A DNA stretch of 64,000 bases from Flavobacterium aquidurense (lineage in GTDB: Bacteria; Bacteroidota; Bacteroidia; Flavobacteriales; Flavobacteriaceae). The first letter of the stretch is position 1. The number at the start of each line of letters is the position of its first letter. Location of the stretch: NCBI GenBank assembly GCA_900107365.1, contig FNPS01000001.1, positions 992,001 to 1,056,000 of the forward strand. The letters are read 5' to 3'. A program made the translations under genes and the position numbers. The notes below the pieces were generated by a model. It saw only the letters and a list, made by a program, of their open reading frames with translations. It did not search any database and had not been told where the DNA came from. Shown here in pieces: positions 18,468 to 27,455 of the stretch.

Positions 18468-18593
18468 GTTTCATATTATAATTTGAAACTAAACCAAAAA
18501 CTTCAGTAATGGTTTAAAATAGTTGCGGAATCTAAAAAATACAGATGGAATAGGAAATTCTTCCTTTTTTGGTTGCAGATTATAATTTGCAAC
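18468..18593. promoter_or_regulatory. Two matching half-site pairs upstream of the DUF1254-sulfatase genes
   Basis: GTTTCA-N10-TGAAAC (18468-18489) and GTTGCA-N10-TGCAAC (18572-18593) share the same spacing and a common ATTATAATT core, 104 bp apart. Identical geometry suggests two binding sites for one dimeric regulator. The remainder of 18378-18686 has no gene. Confidence 0.4.
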
Positions 18594-18686
18594 GAGGTTC
18601 AAGGCTAAAAATAAGATCGCACTATTTTAAATTATAATTTTAGGTAGGTAAGAAAAAAGCCGATTTTAATCTATAAAACCATCGCT

Positions 18687-20105
18687 ATGAAAAAAGTATT
18701 CTCCGTTATTATTATTATTATTATTATTGCGTTTTTAATAACGACCTCTTGTAAAAAAGAGCAAACAACCGATCAAACACAAATTAATACTGCGTCTGTT
18801 TCTCCCGACAGCATTACTGCAATAGCAAAAGAGGCATGGATTTATGGCTATCCTATGTTTTATAATTACAAAACTATTTATGCCAATGCTGTTAATAAAG
18901 ATGCTAAAGAATTTATTGGCGGTTTTAATAAATTCAAAAGCATTGCGGTAAGTGCAACTCCTGCAGATACTTTGGTAGTAACAATAAACAACGATACACC
19001 ATATTCCATGGCTGCAATTAATGTTTCAGATGAGCCTGTAATTCTTGAAGTTCCAAAAATTGAAGAGGACAGATATTATGTCATGCAGTTTGTTGATCTG
19101 TATACTTTTAATTTTGAATATGTGGGTTCCCGTGCAACAGGAAATCAGGCTGGCAAGTATCTTATAGCTGGTCCGGACTGGAAAGGTGAAACACCAAAAG
19201 GTATCGATAAAGTCTTAAAATCAGAAACTAATTTAATTTTTCTGGTAGGACGTACACAACTTCACAGCCCGCAAGATGTGGCTAATCTTAAAAAAATTCA
19301 GCAGCAATATAAATTGACTCCTTTGCACGTCTATACAAACCAGGCAGCGCCACCAGAAAAAAAATACAATATGCCACTTCCTGCATGGAATGAAGCTGAC
19401 TATTCTTCTCCAAAATTTATTAATGTCCTGAATTCTCTATTGCAATATACAACCGAAGACAGCAGTGAAAAAGCACTTAGAGCCCGATTTGCTAAAATTG
19501 GTATACAACCGGGAGTTCCTTATGACAGTTCTAAATACCCGCCGGAAACAATTGCAGCAATTGAAAAAGGAATTGCCGAAGGGAAAAAAGAACTGGAATC
19601 CAAGATCGATAATCTAACCGATTCCGGAAGCCTTTTTGGTACTCGTGCATCACTTAAAAATAATTATTTAAATCGCGCGATAGCAGCAGCGGCAGGACTT
19701 TACGGCAATACAAAAGAAGAAGCGGTTTATACAGGAAGCTCAACAGATAAAGATAATCAGCCATTAACAGGCAGCAATAAATACGTACTTCGATTTTCTA
19801 AAGACCAGCTTCCTCAGGCCAAATACTTTTGGAGTATTACGATGTATAATTTGCCAAAACGTTTTCTGGTACCCAATCCTATTTCGAGATATTCCATAGG
19901 AAATAAATCAAAAGGACTTAAATATGAATCAAATGGAGATTTGATCTTTTATCTGCAGGCAGCATCACCAGGAAAAGAGAAAGAAAGTAATTGGTTGCCA
20001 ACGCCAAAAACGGAAAGATTTATGTTTGTTATGAGAATCTATGGTCCTCAGGCTGATGTAATTAATAATGTATGGAAAATGCCTTTACCGGAAAAAGTAA
20101 AATAA
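18687..20105 (+). CDS. DUF1254/DUF1214-domain lipoprotein
   Basis: 472 residues with a lipoprotein signal (poly-Ile core from seven ATT codons, lipobox TTSCK). DUF1254 covers about 45-180 (EAWIYGYPMFYNYKT, NNDTPYSMAAINV), and DUF1214 the C-terminal part (about 330-470, SITMYNLPKRFLVPNPISRYSIG). The biochemical role of this family is not established. The gene lies 74 bp before an arylsulfatase. The two families are found together in other bacteria as I recall, which suggests a shared sulfate-ester or hydrocarbon-derived substrate. Confidence 0.85.
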   Translation: MKKVFSVIIIIIIIAFLITTSCKKEQTTDQTQINTASVSPDSITAIAKEAWIYGYPMFYNYKTIYANAVNKDAKEFIGGFNKFKSIAVSATPADTLVVTINNDTPYSMAAINVSDEPVILEVPKIEEDRYYVMQFVDLYTFNFEYVGSRATGNQAGKYLIAGPDWKGETPKGIDKVLKSETNLIFLVGRTQLHSPQDVANLKKIQQQYKLTPLHVYTNQAAPPEKKYNMPLPAWNEADYSSPKFINVLNSLLQYTTEDSSEKALRARFAKIGIQPGVPYDSSKYPPETIAAIEKGIAEGKKELESKIDNLTDSGSLFGTRASLKNNYLNRAIAAAAGLYGNTKEEAVYTGSSTDKDNQPLTGSNKYVLRFSKDQLPQAKYFWSITMYNLPKRFLVPNPISRYSIGNKSKGLKYESNGDLIFYLQAASPGKEKESNWLPTPKTERFMFVMRIYGPQADVINNVWKMPLPEKVK

Positions 20106-20179
20106 TTTACGGATGGAATCTGTGCGTTTGATTTTCTTATTTTAAATGTTATGTATGTAAATTAATAAATTTTAAAATT

Positions 20180-22576
20180 ATGAGTATAGTTGACCTTTTT
20201 AATAAGAATATTTTTTTAGAAGTGATGTATTCAAAATATTCGTTAAGTAAAATTAAATTATTGATTTTATGTAACATCGGGTTTCTAAGTGTTTCATATG
20301 GACAGGATGTTTTGCCTTTTCCTCCGGTTCCAAGCGCAAGTATTGCCAATGAAACCCTTGCAGAAAGTACCCATAAGCGAAGAGCACAACCCGAACATTT
20401 ACCTAAGGATGCTCCAAATATTATCATTATCCTAATGGATGATGTTGGTTTTGGTACACCATCTACTTTTGGAGGAGGTGTAAATACACCTACATTATCA
20501 AAAGTCTACAGCGAAGGAATTGCTTATAATGAATTTCATACCACTTCTATCTGTTCTCCAACCAGAGCAGCTTTGCTTACGGGACGAAATCATACGAGAG
20601 TGAGCAGCGGTACAATTGCCGAAAGAGCGGTAGACTGGGACGGGTATACCGGAATTATACCAAAAGAAGCAGCAACTGTTGCCGAGGTTTTAAAGGATTA
20701 CGGATACAGTACTTCTGCATTTGGTAAATGGCATAATACGCCTGCCAACCAGACTACAGTTGCCGGACCTTTTGATTATTGGCCCGTAAATTATGGTTTT
20801 CAGCATTTTTACGGATTCCTTGCGGGAGAAACATCACAATATGAACCGCGTTTGGTGGATGACTTTACACCGGTCGAACCTCCAAAAACAGAAAATTATC
20901 ACTTAACGACAGATTTGGCCGATCATGCCATTACCTGGATGAGCCAGCATAAAGCTTATGCCGCAGATAAACCATTCTTACTTTATTTTGCTCCGGGAGC
21001 AGGTCACGCACCGCACCATATTTTTAAGGAATGGGCTGATAAGTATAAAGGAAAATTTGATGATGGCTGGGATGCTTACCGCGAAAAAGTATTCAAACGC
21101 CAAAAAGAATTAGGATGGATTCCAAAAAGTGCCCAGCTAACAGCTCGTGACAAAACGATGGCTTCGTGGGAAAGTATTCCGCAATCGCAAAGAGCTTTCC
21201 AAATTAGGATGATGGAAGTTTTTGCAGGATATGTAGAGCACGCCGATCATGAAGTAGGCCGTGTTTTAGATGCGCTTGAAGCGAATGGACAAAAAGACAA
21301 TACCATCGTATTTTTTATTTGGGGAGATAATGGTTCAAGCGCCGAGGGCCAGAATGGTTCAATTAGCGAATTATTAGCACAAAATAACGTTTCAAATACC
21401 ATAGAGCAGCAATTGGCAGCACTAGATAAAATAGGAGGATTAGACGCTATCGGCGGGCCGCTTTTAGAAAATAATTATCACGCCGCATGGGCATGGGCAG
21501 GAAATACGCCTTTTAAACATACAAAATTGGTAGCATCACATTTTGGCGGAAACCAAAACGCAATGGTAGTACGATGGCCAAAAATGATCAAACCTGACAA
21601 AACACCACGCAGTCAGTTTCATCATATTAATGACATTGTACCCACAATTTATGATATTTTAAATATTACGGCTCCAAAAGTGGTGAATGGTTTTGATCAG
21701 ATGCCGATGGATGGTGTGAGTATGAAATATACCTTTAATGACCCAAAAGCAAAAGAAGTATCCAAAATTCAGTTTTTTGATAATAACGGAAGCCGCGGCG
21801 TTTATAAAGATGGCTGGTATGCTTGTACCTTCGGACCTTTATATCCTTGGATTTCAGCTCAAAAAGGACTGGCAGATTGGGATTCAAACAAAGATGTCTG
21901 GGAACTTTATAACATCAAAGAAGACTATACCCAGTTTAATGATTTGGCTACTAAAAATCCTGAAAAATTGAAAGAACTTCAAAAAGTCTTTAATGATCAG
22001 GCAAAAGCCAATAAAGATTATCCAATTGGCGCGGGAATCTGGCTGCGTATTCACCCTGAAGATGTTATCAGATCGCCTTATAATTCGTGGGTTTTTGATG
22101 AAAATACATCAAGGATGCCAGAATTTAGTGCTCCTGGTCTTGGGAAAAAAAGCAATAAAGTGGTCATTGACATGGATGTAAAAGAAAATACATCAGGCGT
22201 ACTGTATGCTTTGGGAGGTTCCGGCGGCGGTGTTACTTTATTTATGGAAAACGGAAAATTAGTGTACGAATATAATATGCTGATCATAGAGCGCTATACG
22301 GTTGAAACTGATCAAAAAATTGCGGCAGGAAAACATAAGGTCGAAATTTTGACTACCATTGCCAAACCCGGAGCAGCGGCTGAAGTTGCAATTACCGTTG
22401 ATGGAAAACCGTATTCCAATGGGGAGGTAAAAAGAACTGTACCAGCTGCATTTACAGCCAGTGAAACTTTTGATGTGGGCGAAGATTTAGGCGGTTCGGT
22501 TTCGATGCGATATTATAAAAAAGCACCATATAAGTTTGAAGGCAAAATAAACAGTGTCAAAGTAGACTTATTGTAG
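20180..22576 (+). CDS. Arylsulfatase (formylglycine-dependent, AtsA-like)
   Basis: 798 residues. It hydrolyses sulfate esters, releasing sulfate in the periplasm. The core motifs are a metal-binding LMDDVGFG (D87/D88) and SICSPTRAALLTGR. Cys125 of CSPTR is the residue converted to formylglycine by a maturase that is not in this window. FGKWHNTP, DNGSSAEG and TPFKHTK complete the site. The order of motifs follows Pseudomonas AtsA closely, and an extra beta-rich C-terminal domain covers about 630-798. The annotated start gives a long N-terminus. An ATG at 20225 (MYSKYSLSKIKLLILCNIG) gives a better signal peptide ending VSYGQ and may be the true start. Probably co-transcribed with the DUF1254 gene. 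Confidence 0.92.
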   Translation: MSIVDLFNKNIFLEVMYSKYSLSKIKLLILCNIGFLSVSYGQDVLPFPPVPSASIANETLAESTHKRRAQPEHLPKDAPNIIIILMDDVGFGTPSTFGGGVNTPTLSKVYSEGIAYNEFHTTSICSPTRAALLTGRNHTRVSSGTIAERAVDWDGYTGIIPKEAATVAEVLKDYGYSTSAFGKWHNTPANQTTVAGPFDYWPVNYGFQHFYGFLAGETSQYEPRLVDDFTPVEPPKTENYHLTTDLADHAITWMSQHKAYAADKPFLLYFAPGAGHAPHHIFKEWADKYKGKFDDGWDAYREKVFKRQKELGWIPKSAQLTARDKTMASWESIPQSQRAFQIRMMEVFAGYVEHADHEVGRVLDALEANGQKDNTIVFFIWGDNGSSAEGQNGSISELLAQNNVSNTIEQQLAALDKIGGLDAIGGPLLENNYHAAWAWAGNTPFKHTKLVASHFGGNQNAMVVRWPKMIKPDKTPRSQFHHINDIVPTIYDILNITAPKVVNGFDQMPMDGVSMKYTFNDPKAKEVSKIQFFDNNGSRGVYKDGWYACTFGPLYPWISAQKGLADWDSNKDVWELYNIKEDYTQFNDLATKNPEKLKELQKVFNDQAKANKDYPIGAGIWLRIHPEDVIRSPYNSWVFDENTSRMPEFSAPGLGKKSNKVVIDMDVKENTSGVLYALGGSGGGVTLFMENGKLVYEYNMLIIERYTVETDQKIAAGKHKVEILTTIAKPGAAAEVAITVDGKPYSNGEVKRTVPAAFTASETFDVGEDLGGSVSMRYYKKAPYKFEGKINSVKVDLL

Positions 22577-22592
22577 TTTAATAGAATTAAAT

Positions 22593-22673
22593 ATGAAAAA
22601 GATCAAAATCAATTATTCGGCAGGTTTAATTTTGTTTTTCCTAAGTATTGATTTTTTGGTACTGTTAATTTAG
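22593..22673 (+). CDS. 26-residue hydrophobic ORF, orphan signal-peptide-like fragment
   Basis: MKKIKINYSAGLILFFLSID and a further hydrophobic hexapeptide, then TAG. It begins 16 bp after the sulfatase stop in the same operon and looks like the signal peptide of a third gene whose body has been lost. Could be a genuine small membrane peptide. Confidence 0.35.
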   Translation: MKKIKINYSAGLILFFLSIDFLVLLI

Positions 22674-22755
22674 TGAACCAAAGTAAGCAACTTTAGCTTT
22701 ATAAATGATTTACAGTGATGGTTTACTGTATAATAGGAAAATAGTCTTAAACTCA

Positions 22756-22795
22756 AAAGGGACAAAGAAGAATATTTCTTCTTTGTCCTTTTTTT
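22756..22795 (+). terminator. Strong terminator of the sulfatase operon
   Basis: GGACAAAGAAGAA, loop TAT, perfect complement, then seven T. Confidence 0.92.
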
Positions 22796-22920
22796 GAAAC
22801 CATAATGAAACTCAACCTTATGAAAAGCTTCGCATGGCTAACTTAAAAGCTAAGACACTTGCTTATCAAAATGGTAGGTATTAAAAGCACTTTGGTATCT
22901 GGCAGCACTAGTTTATGTTC

Positions 22921-22928
22921 TAATTTTG
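22921..22928 (+). promoter_or_regulatory. -7 element of the isochorismatase gene
   Basis: TAATTTTG lies 30 bp before the ATG at 22958. The nearest TTG is 26 bp upstream, longer than usual. Confidence 0.4.
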
Positions 22929-22957
22929 TCAGATATAAATAGTAAAATTAAAGTAAA

Positions 22958-23500
22958 ATGAATAAGGCACTGCTACTAATTGATATACAAAAAGAATATT
23001 TTGAAAATGGGAAATTGGAACTTGTAAATCCTATTGCCGCAAGTGAAAACGCTAAGAAACTGTTGGAGTATTTTAGAAAAGAAAAAGGGACTATTGTGCA
23101 TGTTCAGCATATATCCGGAGAAGGTTCTCCCATCTTTGTTCCCGGTACAAAAGGTGTAGAAATTCATGAAAATGTAAAACCACTGGAAGGCGAGAAAGTA
23201 ATCACGAAACAATTTCCTAATAGTTTTAGAGAAACTGATTTATTGGAATATCTTCAGTCTAAGGAGATAACACATTTGGTAATTGCGGGAATGATGACTC
23301 ACATGTGCATTGACGCAGGGACAAGGGCTGCCGTTGACTTTGGATTTGAATGTACCGTAATTGGAGATGCCTGTGCTACACTGAATCTTCATGTAATGGG
23401 TCAGGACGTCAAAGCTGCAGATGTTCATAATGCATTTTTGGCAGCATTGGAATTCTTTTATGCAAAAATCAGTACAACAGAAGAGTATTTGCTGTCGTAA
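22958..23500 (+). CDS. Isochorismatase-family cysteine hydrolase
   Basis: A 180-residue cytoplasmic Rossmann-like hydrolase. The catalytic triad is visible: D9 in ALLLIDIQKEYF, K84 in VITKQFPNSF and C117 in GMMTHMCIDAGTRAA. The cis-peptide region precedes the cysteine. Members hydrolyse isochorismate, nicotinamide or N-carbamoyl compounds; nothing here fixes the substrate. It is followed by its own terminator and then by an AraC regulator in the same direction. Confidence 0.85.
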   Translation: MNKALLLIDIQKEYFENGKLELVNPIAASENAKKLLEYFRKEKGTIVHVQHISGEGSPIFVPGTKGVEIHENVKPLEGEKVITKQFPNSFRETDLLEYLQSKEITHLVIAGMMTHMCIDAGTRAAVDFGFECTVIGDACATLNLHVMGQDVKAADVHNAFLAALEFFYAKISTTEEYLLS

Positions 23501-23532
23501 AATAAAGGGTAAATAAGGAATCACTTTTATAA

Positions 23533-23567
23533 AATGAGCGGTAATTTTTTACTGCTCATTTTTTTTG
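23533..23567 (+). terminator. Rho-independent terminator
   Basis: ATGAGCGGTAA pairs with TTACTGCTCAT (one G-U), followed by a T-run. Confidence 0.85.
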
Positions 23568-23568
23568 G

Positions 23569-23602
23569 TTTGAATTAATTTGTAAATGAAGTTGTAAATT
23601 TG
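23569..23602 (+). promoter_or_regulatory. Promoter candidate of the AraC regulator gene
   Basis: TAAATTTG (23595-23602), with TTTG at 23569-23572 a longer-than-usual 22 bp upstream. The ATG is at 23678. Confidence 0.45.
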
Positions 23603-23677
23603 TTTTAAATCTACTATTTAAAAGCATAGCAAAGAACGTGTAAGAAACAGATTTCAGGGGTTAATTAATTATAGAAA

Positions 23678-24550
23678 ATGAAAACAATTAAATTTCATAA
23701 AACAGAATGTGGTGTTGAAGTGCTTCTCAATGTATTACATGGTGATATGCTGAGTGAGAGATATTTGGAACGCGATACTTACAATACTGATTTTTTTGAA
23801 ATATTGCTTTTTAAAACAGCGAAGGGATCCCTGGTTTTAAATCAGCAGAAGATCGATATAACGGACAATACCATTGTTTTTATTTCTCCCTTTCAAAAAA
23901 GAAAATGGACTTTGGAGAAAGAGGGATTGGATTATACTGTTCTGGTTTTTCAGGAAAATTTTCTTAATGATTTTTTCTCAGACAAATTCTTTACCTATCG
24001 TCTTTTGTATTTCTATCAGTTGAATTATCCTTTAAAGATTAGCATTGAAAAGGACGAACTTCAAAAAGCATTTGGTCAGCTTATGGAAATCAAATACGAA
24101 CTGGTTAACAGCAGAACAGATAGTATTCATATTATACGGTCGCTTACTTATTATCTGCTTTTGAAGTTTAACAGAATGTATGCTGATGCAAATAATCTTT
24201 CCATTGATAGGGCCGAAAATAACGTTGCTTACCAGTTTAAACAGTTACTGGAAACACATATCAGGCAAAAGCAGCGCATAGATTATTATGCAGAATTATT
24301 AAATGTGAGCAGGATTACCATTAACACTTGTGTGAAAAAGCAATTTAATGTTACCGCGACAGAACTCTTGAAACAGCGATTGCTTTTTGAAATAAAGAAT
24401 GACCTGATACATTCCGGAAAGACTATTGCAGAGATTGCCTATGATCTTGATTTTTCAGAACCGGGACATTTGATGCGATTTTTTAAAACCCAGACCGGAA
24501 TAACCAGCAGCCAATTCCTCTCAGATTATCAAAATGGGATATTTTCATAG
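23678..24550 (+). CDS. AraC-family transcriptional regulator
   Basis: 290 residues. An N-terminal cupin-like sensing region (about 20-130, ITDNTIVFISPFQKRKWT) precedes two helix-turn-helix units at the C-terminus (about 190-285). These include YYAELLNVSRITINTCVKKQ and the AraC signature IAEIAYDLDFSEPGHLMRFF. Target genes are unknown. The neighbours (isochorismatase upstream, MATE pump 126 bp downstream) are plausible candidates. Confidence 0.88.
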   Translation: MKTIKFHKTECGVEVLLNVLHGDMLSERYLERDTYNTDFFEILLFKTAKGSLVLNQQKIDITDNTIVFISPFQKRKWTLEKEGLDYTVLVFQENFLNDFFSDKFFTYRLLYFYQLNYPLKISIEKDELQKAFGQLMEIKYELVNSRTDSIHIIRSLTYYLLLKFNRMYADANNLSIDRAENNVAYQFKQLLETHIRQKQRIDYYAELLNVSRITINTCVKKQFNVTATELLKQRLLFEIKNDLIHSGKTIAEIAYDLDFSEPGHLMRFFKTQTGITSSQFLSDYQNGIFS

Positions 24551-24676
24551 TATTTCATATCGCTTTTACAGCATAAGATAAATCTAAAACAAAAAGATTG
24601 CTACGCTTTAAATGAAGGTTTAAGTAATAGCAATTTCAATACATTAAATCTGCCTCGAGGCTATCAATTTTTTAAT

Positions 24677-26032
24677 ATGATCAAAAAATATAAATCCAAT
24701 AAGATATACTACCAAAGTACAATAACACTTGCAGGACCCGTTGTAATTTCTCAATTGGGACATACTTTGGTGCAGACTCTGGATACAGTAATCATAGGGC
24801 ATTATGCAGGAACTATATCATTGGCAGCAGTTTCGCTGGTTCATTCGGTTTTCATGGTAGTTTTAGTGATTGGATTAGGTGTTGCCTACGGATTAACACC
24901 TTTGATTGCACAAGAAAACGGAAAATCAAATTTTAAGGAATGCGCTGAACTTTTGTCAAACAGTTTATGGCTTAATATTGCAGCTGCAATTTTTCTTTTT
25001 TTAATAGTGTATTATGGTTCTATGTTTGCCATGCAGCATGCAGAGCAGGATCCTCAGGTGGTAGAAACAGCAAAACCGTATTTGCTAATTTTAAGTTTAT
25101 CTATTCTGCCTTTAATGATTTTTCAAACTTTCAAGCAGTTTGCCGAAGGGCTGGGTTTTACAAAACAAGCAATGTCCATAACGATATGGGGAAATGTGCT
25201 TAACGTACTTATTGCAGTAATTCTGGTAAAGGGAATGTTTGGCATTGAGCCCATGGGAGTTAAGGGAGTTGGAATCGCAACATTGATAGATCGTGTTTTA
25301 ATGATGTTGGTTATGATAGGGTACGTACTGCGATCAGAGAATTTCAGGTTATACATTCATCATTTCTCCGTTAAGTTTGTTGATTTTTCAAAAATTGTAA
25401 AAGTGATAAGAATAGGATTGCCTGTGGCGATGCAGTATGTGTTCGAAATTGGGGCATTTGCCGCTGCCGCTTTAATGGCAGGTCATATTGGTGCAATTGA
25501 ACAAGCTGCTCATCAAACTGCCATAACCCTGGCGGCAATGACCTATATGATGGCTGGTGGAATTGCATCGGCTGCAACTATTAAAGTCGGAAATAGTTTT
25601 GGAAATCAAAATTACAAAAGACTTCAGCGGTTTGCTTATGCGTCCTATCATTTGGTTATTATTTTCATGATGTTTTTTGCTGTAATTTTTATGCTCTTTA
25701 ATCAATATTTACCTTACTTAATAACAAATGATGCAACTGTTGTAGCGCTGGCTGCACAATTATTGATAATTGCTGCTCTGTTCCAACTCTTTGATGGTAC
25801 ACAGGTGGTTGGATTAGGAACACTAAGAGGAATGGGAGATGTAAACATTCCTACTTTTATAACCTTTGTTGCGTATTGGCTTATTGGTTTGCCCGCGGCC
25901 TATGTTTTAGGAATTCATTTCGATGCCGGAGTAAAAGGAATTTGGTATGGTTTGACTTTGGGATTGCTAACATCATCTGCCTTACTGTATTTAAGATTCC
26001 GATATGTAATGAAGAAAAACCTGGTAAAATAA
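24677..26032 (+). CDS. MATE-family multidrug/sodium antiporter
   Basis: 451 residues and 12 predicted membrane helices in two six-helix halves (about 15-230 and 240-445). The usual MATE start TITLAGPVVISQLGHTLVQTLDTVIIGHYAG and ASAATIKVGNSFG in the second half support the call. Such proteins export cationic drugs or organic compounds using Na+ or H+ gradients. Lies downstream of the AraC gene and ends at a bidirectional hairpin. Confidence 0.9.
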   Translation: MIKKYKSNKIYYQSTITLAGPVVISQLGHTLVQTLDTVIIGHYAGTISLAAVSLVHSVFMVVLVIGLGVAYGLTPLIAQENGKSNFKECAELLSNSLWLNIAAAIFLFLIVYYGSMFAMQHAEQDPQVVETAKPYLLILSLSILPLMIFQTFKQFAEGLGFTKQAMSITIWGNVLNVLIAVILVKGMFGIEPMGVKGVGIATLIDRVLMMLVMIGYVLRSENFRLYIHHFSVKFVDFSKIVKVIRIGLPVAMQYVFEIGAFAAAALMAGHIGAIEQAAHQTAITLAAMTYMMAGGIASAATIKVGNSFGNQNYKRLQRFAYASYHLVIIFMMFFAVIFMLFNQYLPYLITNDATVVALAAQLLIIAALFQLFDGTQVVGLGTLRGMGDVNIPTFITFVAYWLIGLPAAYVLGIHFDAGVKGIWYGLTLGLLTSSALLYLRFRYVMKKNLVK

Positions 26033-26053
26033 AATATTTCTTGATACTAAAAA

Positions 26054-26083
26054 AAATGCTAAATCATTTGATTTAGCATTTTA
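26054..26083. terminator. Bidirectional terminator
   Basis: AAATGCTAAATCA and its exact complement TGATTTAGCATTT with a tiny loop and A/T-rich flanks, between convergent MATE and SDR genes. Confidence 0.8.
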
Positions 26084-26126
26084 GTTTAAAATCTTTTAAT
26101 TATTTATTAAAAGGGCCGTGATCAAT

Positions 26127-26870
26127 TTATTTTAGAGCATAATTGATATAACCTCCATCTGCTATCAGCTCTGTTCCGGTAATAAAACTAGCATGGTCTG
26201 AAGCAAGAAATAATACTGTTTTCGCAATTTCCGATGGGTCTCCTAATCGCTGCATTGCAGTAGCACCTGCCAGAAATTCTTTCGCGTCTTCCGGTACCGC
26301 TTTATGAAGTCCCGGCGTAGAAACTGGACCAGGACTCAGAATGTTGACACGAATTTTTCTTCCTGCTAATTCATTTGCAGCTACCTGAGCAATTTTATTT
26401 AAAGCTCCTTTGGTAGCGGAATAGATACTGCTTCCTAAATTTGCTGCCGTTGCAACGGTTGACGAAGTAAATATTACTGATGAACCTTCTGCTAAGTGGG
26501 GAAGTAGCTTTTGAAGTGTAAAGAAATGGCCTTTAACATTGGTGTTAAACTGTGCGTCAAAGTCAGCTTCAGTTACTTCTTCGATTGAGGTAAATCTTGC
26601 TATTCCTGCATTTAGAAAAAGAGTGTCTAATTTATTTCCGGTTTCTGTAAAAGTTTTTTCCAACTCTGAAAGATCTGATAAATTGGCAGTATCAGCCACT
26701 ATTGTTTTTAATTTTGGACTGCTAATTTCTGCAGCTGCATTTTCAAGGTTTTCGCTATTTCTTCCTGTGATCCAGACGTTGGCACCTGCTTTTATAAATT
26801 CTTTAGCTGTTGCTAATCCGATTCCTGTAGTCCCTCCTGTGATCAGAACATTTTTATTTGTGAAATTCAT
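26127..26870 (-). CDS. Short-chain dehydrogenase/reductase (SDR)
   Basis: A 247-residue NAD(P)-dependent oxidoreductase. The dinucleotide motif TGGTTGIG is at 11-18, the LNAG motif near 88, and the catalytic Ser in FTSSTVA. YSATKG (Tyr/Lys pair) lies near 150, followed by the SPGPVSTPG and GGYINYA ends typical of classical SDRs. Divergently transcribed from an HxlR regulator, an arrangement in which the regulator usually controls the enzyme gene in response to an electrophile or oxidant. Substrate unknown. Confidence 0.9.
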   Translation of the reverse strand: MNFTNKNVLITGGTTGIGLATAKEFIKAGANVWITGRNSENLENAAAEISSPKLKTIVADTANLSDLSELEKTFTETGNKLDTLFLNAGIARFTSIEEVTEADFDAQFNTNVKGHFFTLQKLLPHLAEGSSVIFTSSTVATAANLGSSIYSATKGALNKIAQVAANELAGRKIRVNILSPGPVSTPGLHKAVPEDAKEFLAGATAMQRLGDPSEIAKTVLFLASDHASFITGTELIADGGYINYALK

Positions 26871-26896
26871 TTTATTATATTTTAAATTTATAATGG

Positions 26897-26904
26897 CAAA
26901 GCTA
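26897..26904 (-). promoter_or_regulatory. -7 element of the divergent SDR gene
   Basis: TAGCTTTG on the minus strand, 27 bp from the SDR ATG. Its -33 region would fall at or just beside the GTTAC/GTAAC palindrome, so HxlR binding there could block it. Confidence 0.5.
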
Positions 26905-26924
26905 GTTCAGTTAAGTTTATTATT

Positions 26925-26972
26925 GTTACTTTGTAACTAAAAGTAACAGTAACATTTGAGTAACAAGGTAAC
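26925..26972. promoter_or_regulatory. GTAAC operator array between SDR and hxlR
   Basis: GTTAC-TTT-GTAAC (26925-26937) is a perfect palindrome. GTAAC is repeated at 26943, 26949, 26960 and 26968, the last ending 2 bp before the hxlR start. Probable binding region of the HxlR protein encoded next to it. Confidence 0.6.
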
Positions 26973-26974
26973 GT

Positions 26975-27322
26975 ATGAGTAACGAATGTCAGATTGAACA
27001 CAAGAAAGAGATAATGGCAGTCCATGATACAATGGATATATTGAATGGGAAATGGAAAATTTCTATAATTTCATCCATCTGTTATCATAATAAAAGAAGA
27101 TTTACAGATATTTTAAATGATGTAAACGGGATTTCCAATAAAATGTTAAGCAAAGAACTAAAGGACCTGGAAATTAATAAACTTATTAAACGCACAGTTC
27201 TCGACACGCAGCCTGTCACAATACATTATCAGCTGACGGAGTATGGATTGACATTAAAGACGATAATAAATGATCTTGCCGAATGGGGAATAAAACACCG
27301 AAAAGTAATTATTGACGGTTAG
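26975..27322 (+). CDS. HxlR-family transcriptional regulator
   Basis: A 115-residue winged-helix repressor/activator. It has the typical DILNGKWKISIISSI helix, then FTDILNDVNGISNKMLSKEL (recognition helix) and the wing with HYQLTEYGLTLKTII. Cys5 near the N-terminus resembles the redox-sensing cysteine of YodB-like members. Divergent from an SDR gene, with a repeated GTAAC site array in between, so autoregulation and control of the SDR are likely. Confidence 0.9.
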   Translation: MSNECQIEHKKEIMAVHDTMDILNGKWKISIISSICYHNKRRFTDILNDVNGISNKMLSKELKDLEINKLIKRTVLDTQPVTIHYQLTEYGLTLKTIINDLAEWGIKHRKVIIDG

Positions 27323-27429
27323 TAGAGCTGAAGAATGCTTAGATGTGGAATGCAATAATTCGCAGAAGATAGGGAAGGAGAGAGAAACCATTCTATACCC
27401 TGCACACCCAACAGTTTACAATTAATCTT

Positions 27430-27437
27430 TATATTTG
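27430..27437 (+). promoter_or_regulatory. -7 element of the second SDR gene
   Basis: TATATTTG, 18 bp before the ATG at 27456. No good -33 TTG. Confidence 0.4.
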
Positions 27438-27455
27438 GAAGATTAAACAAATAAA

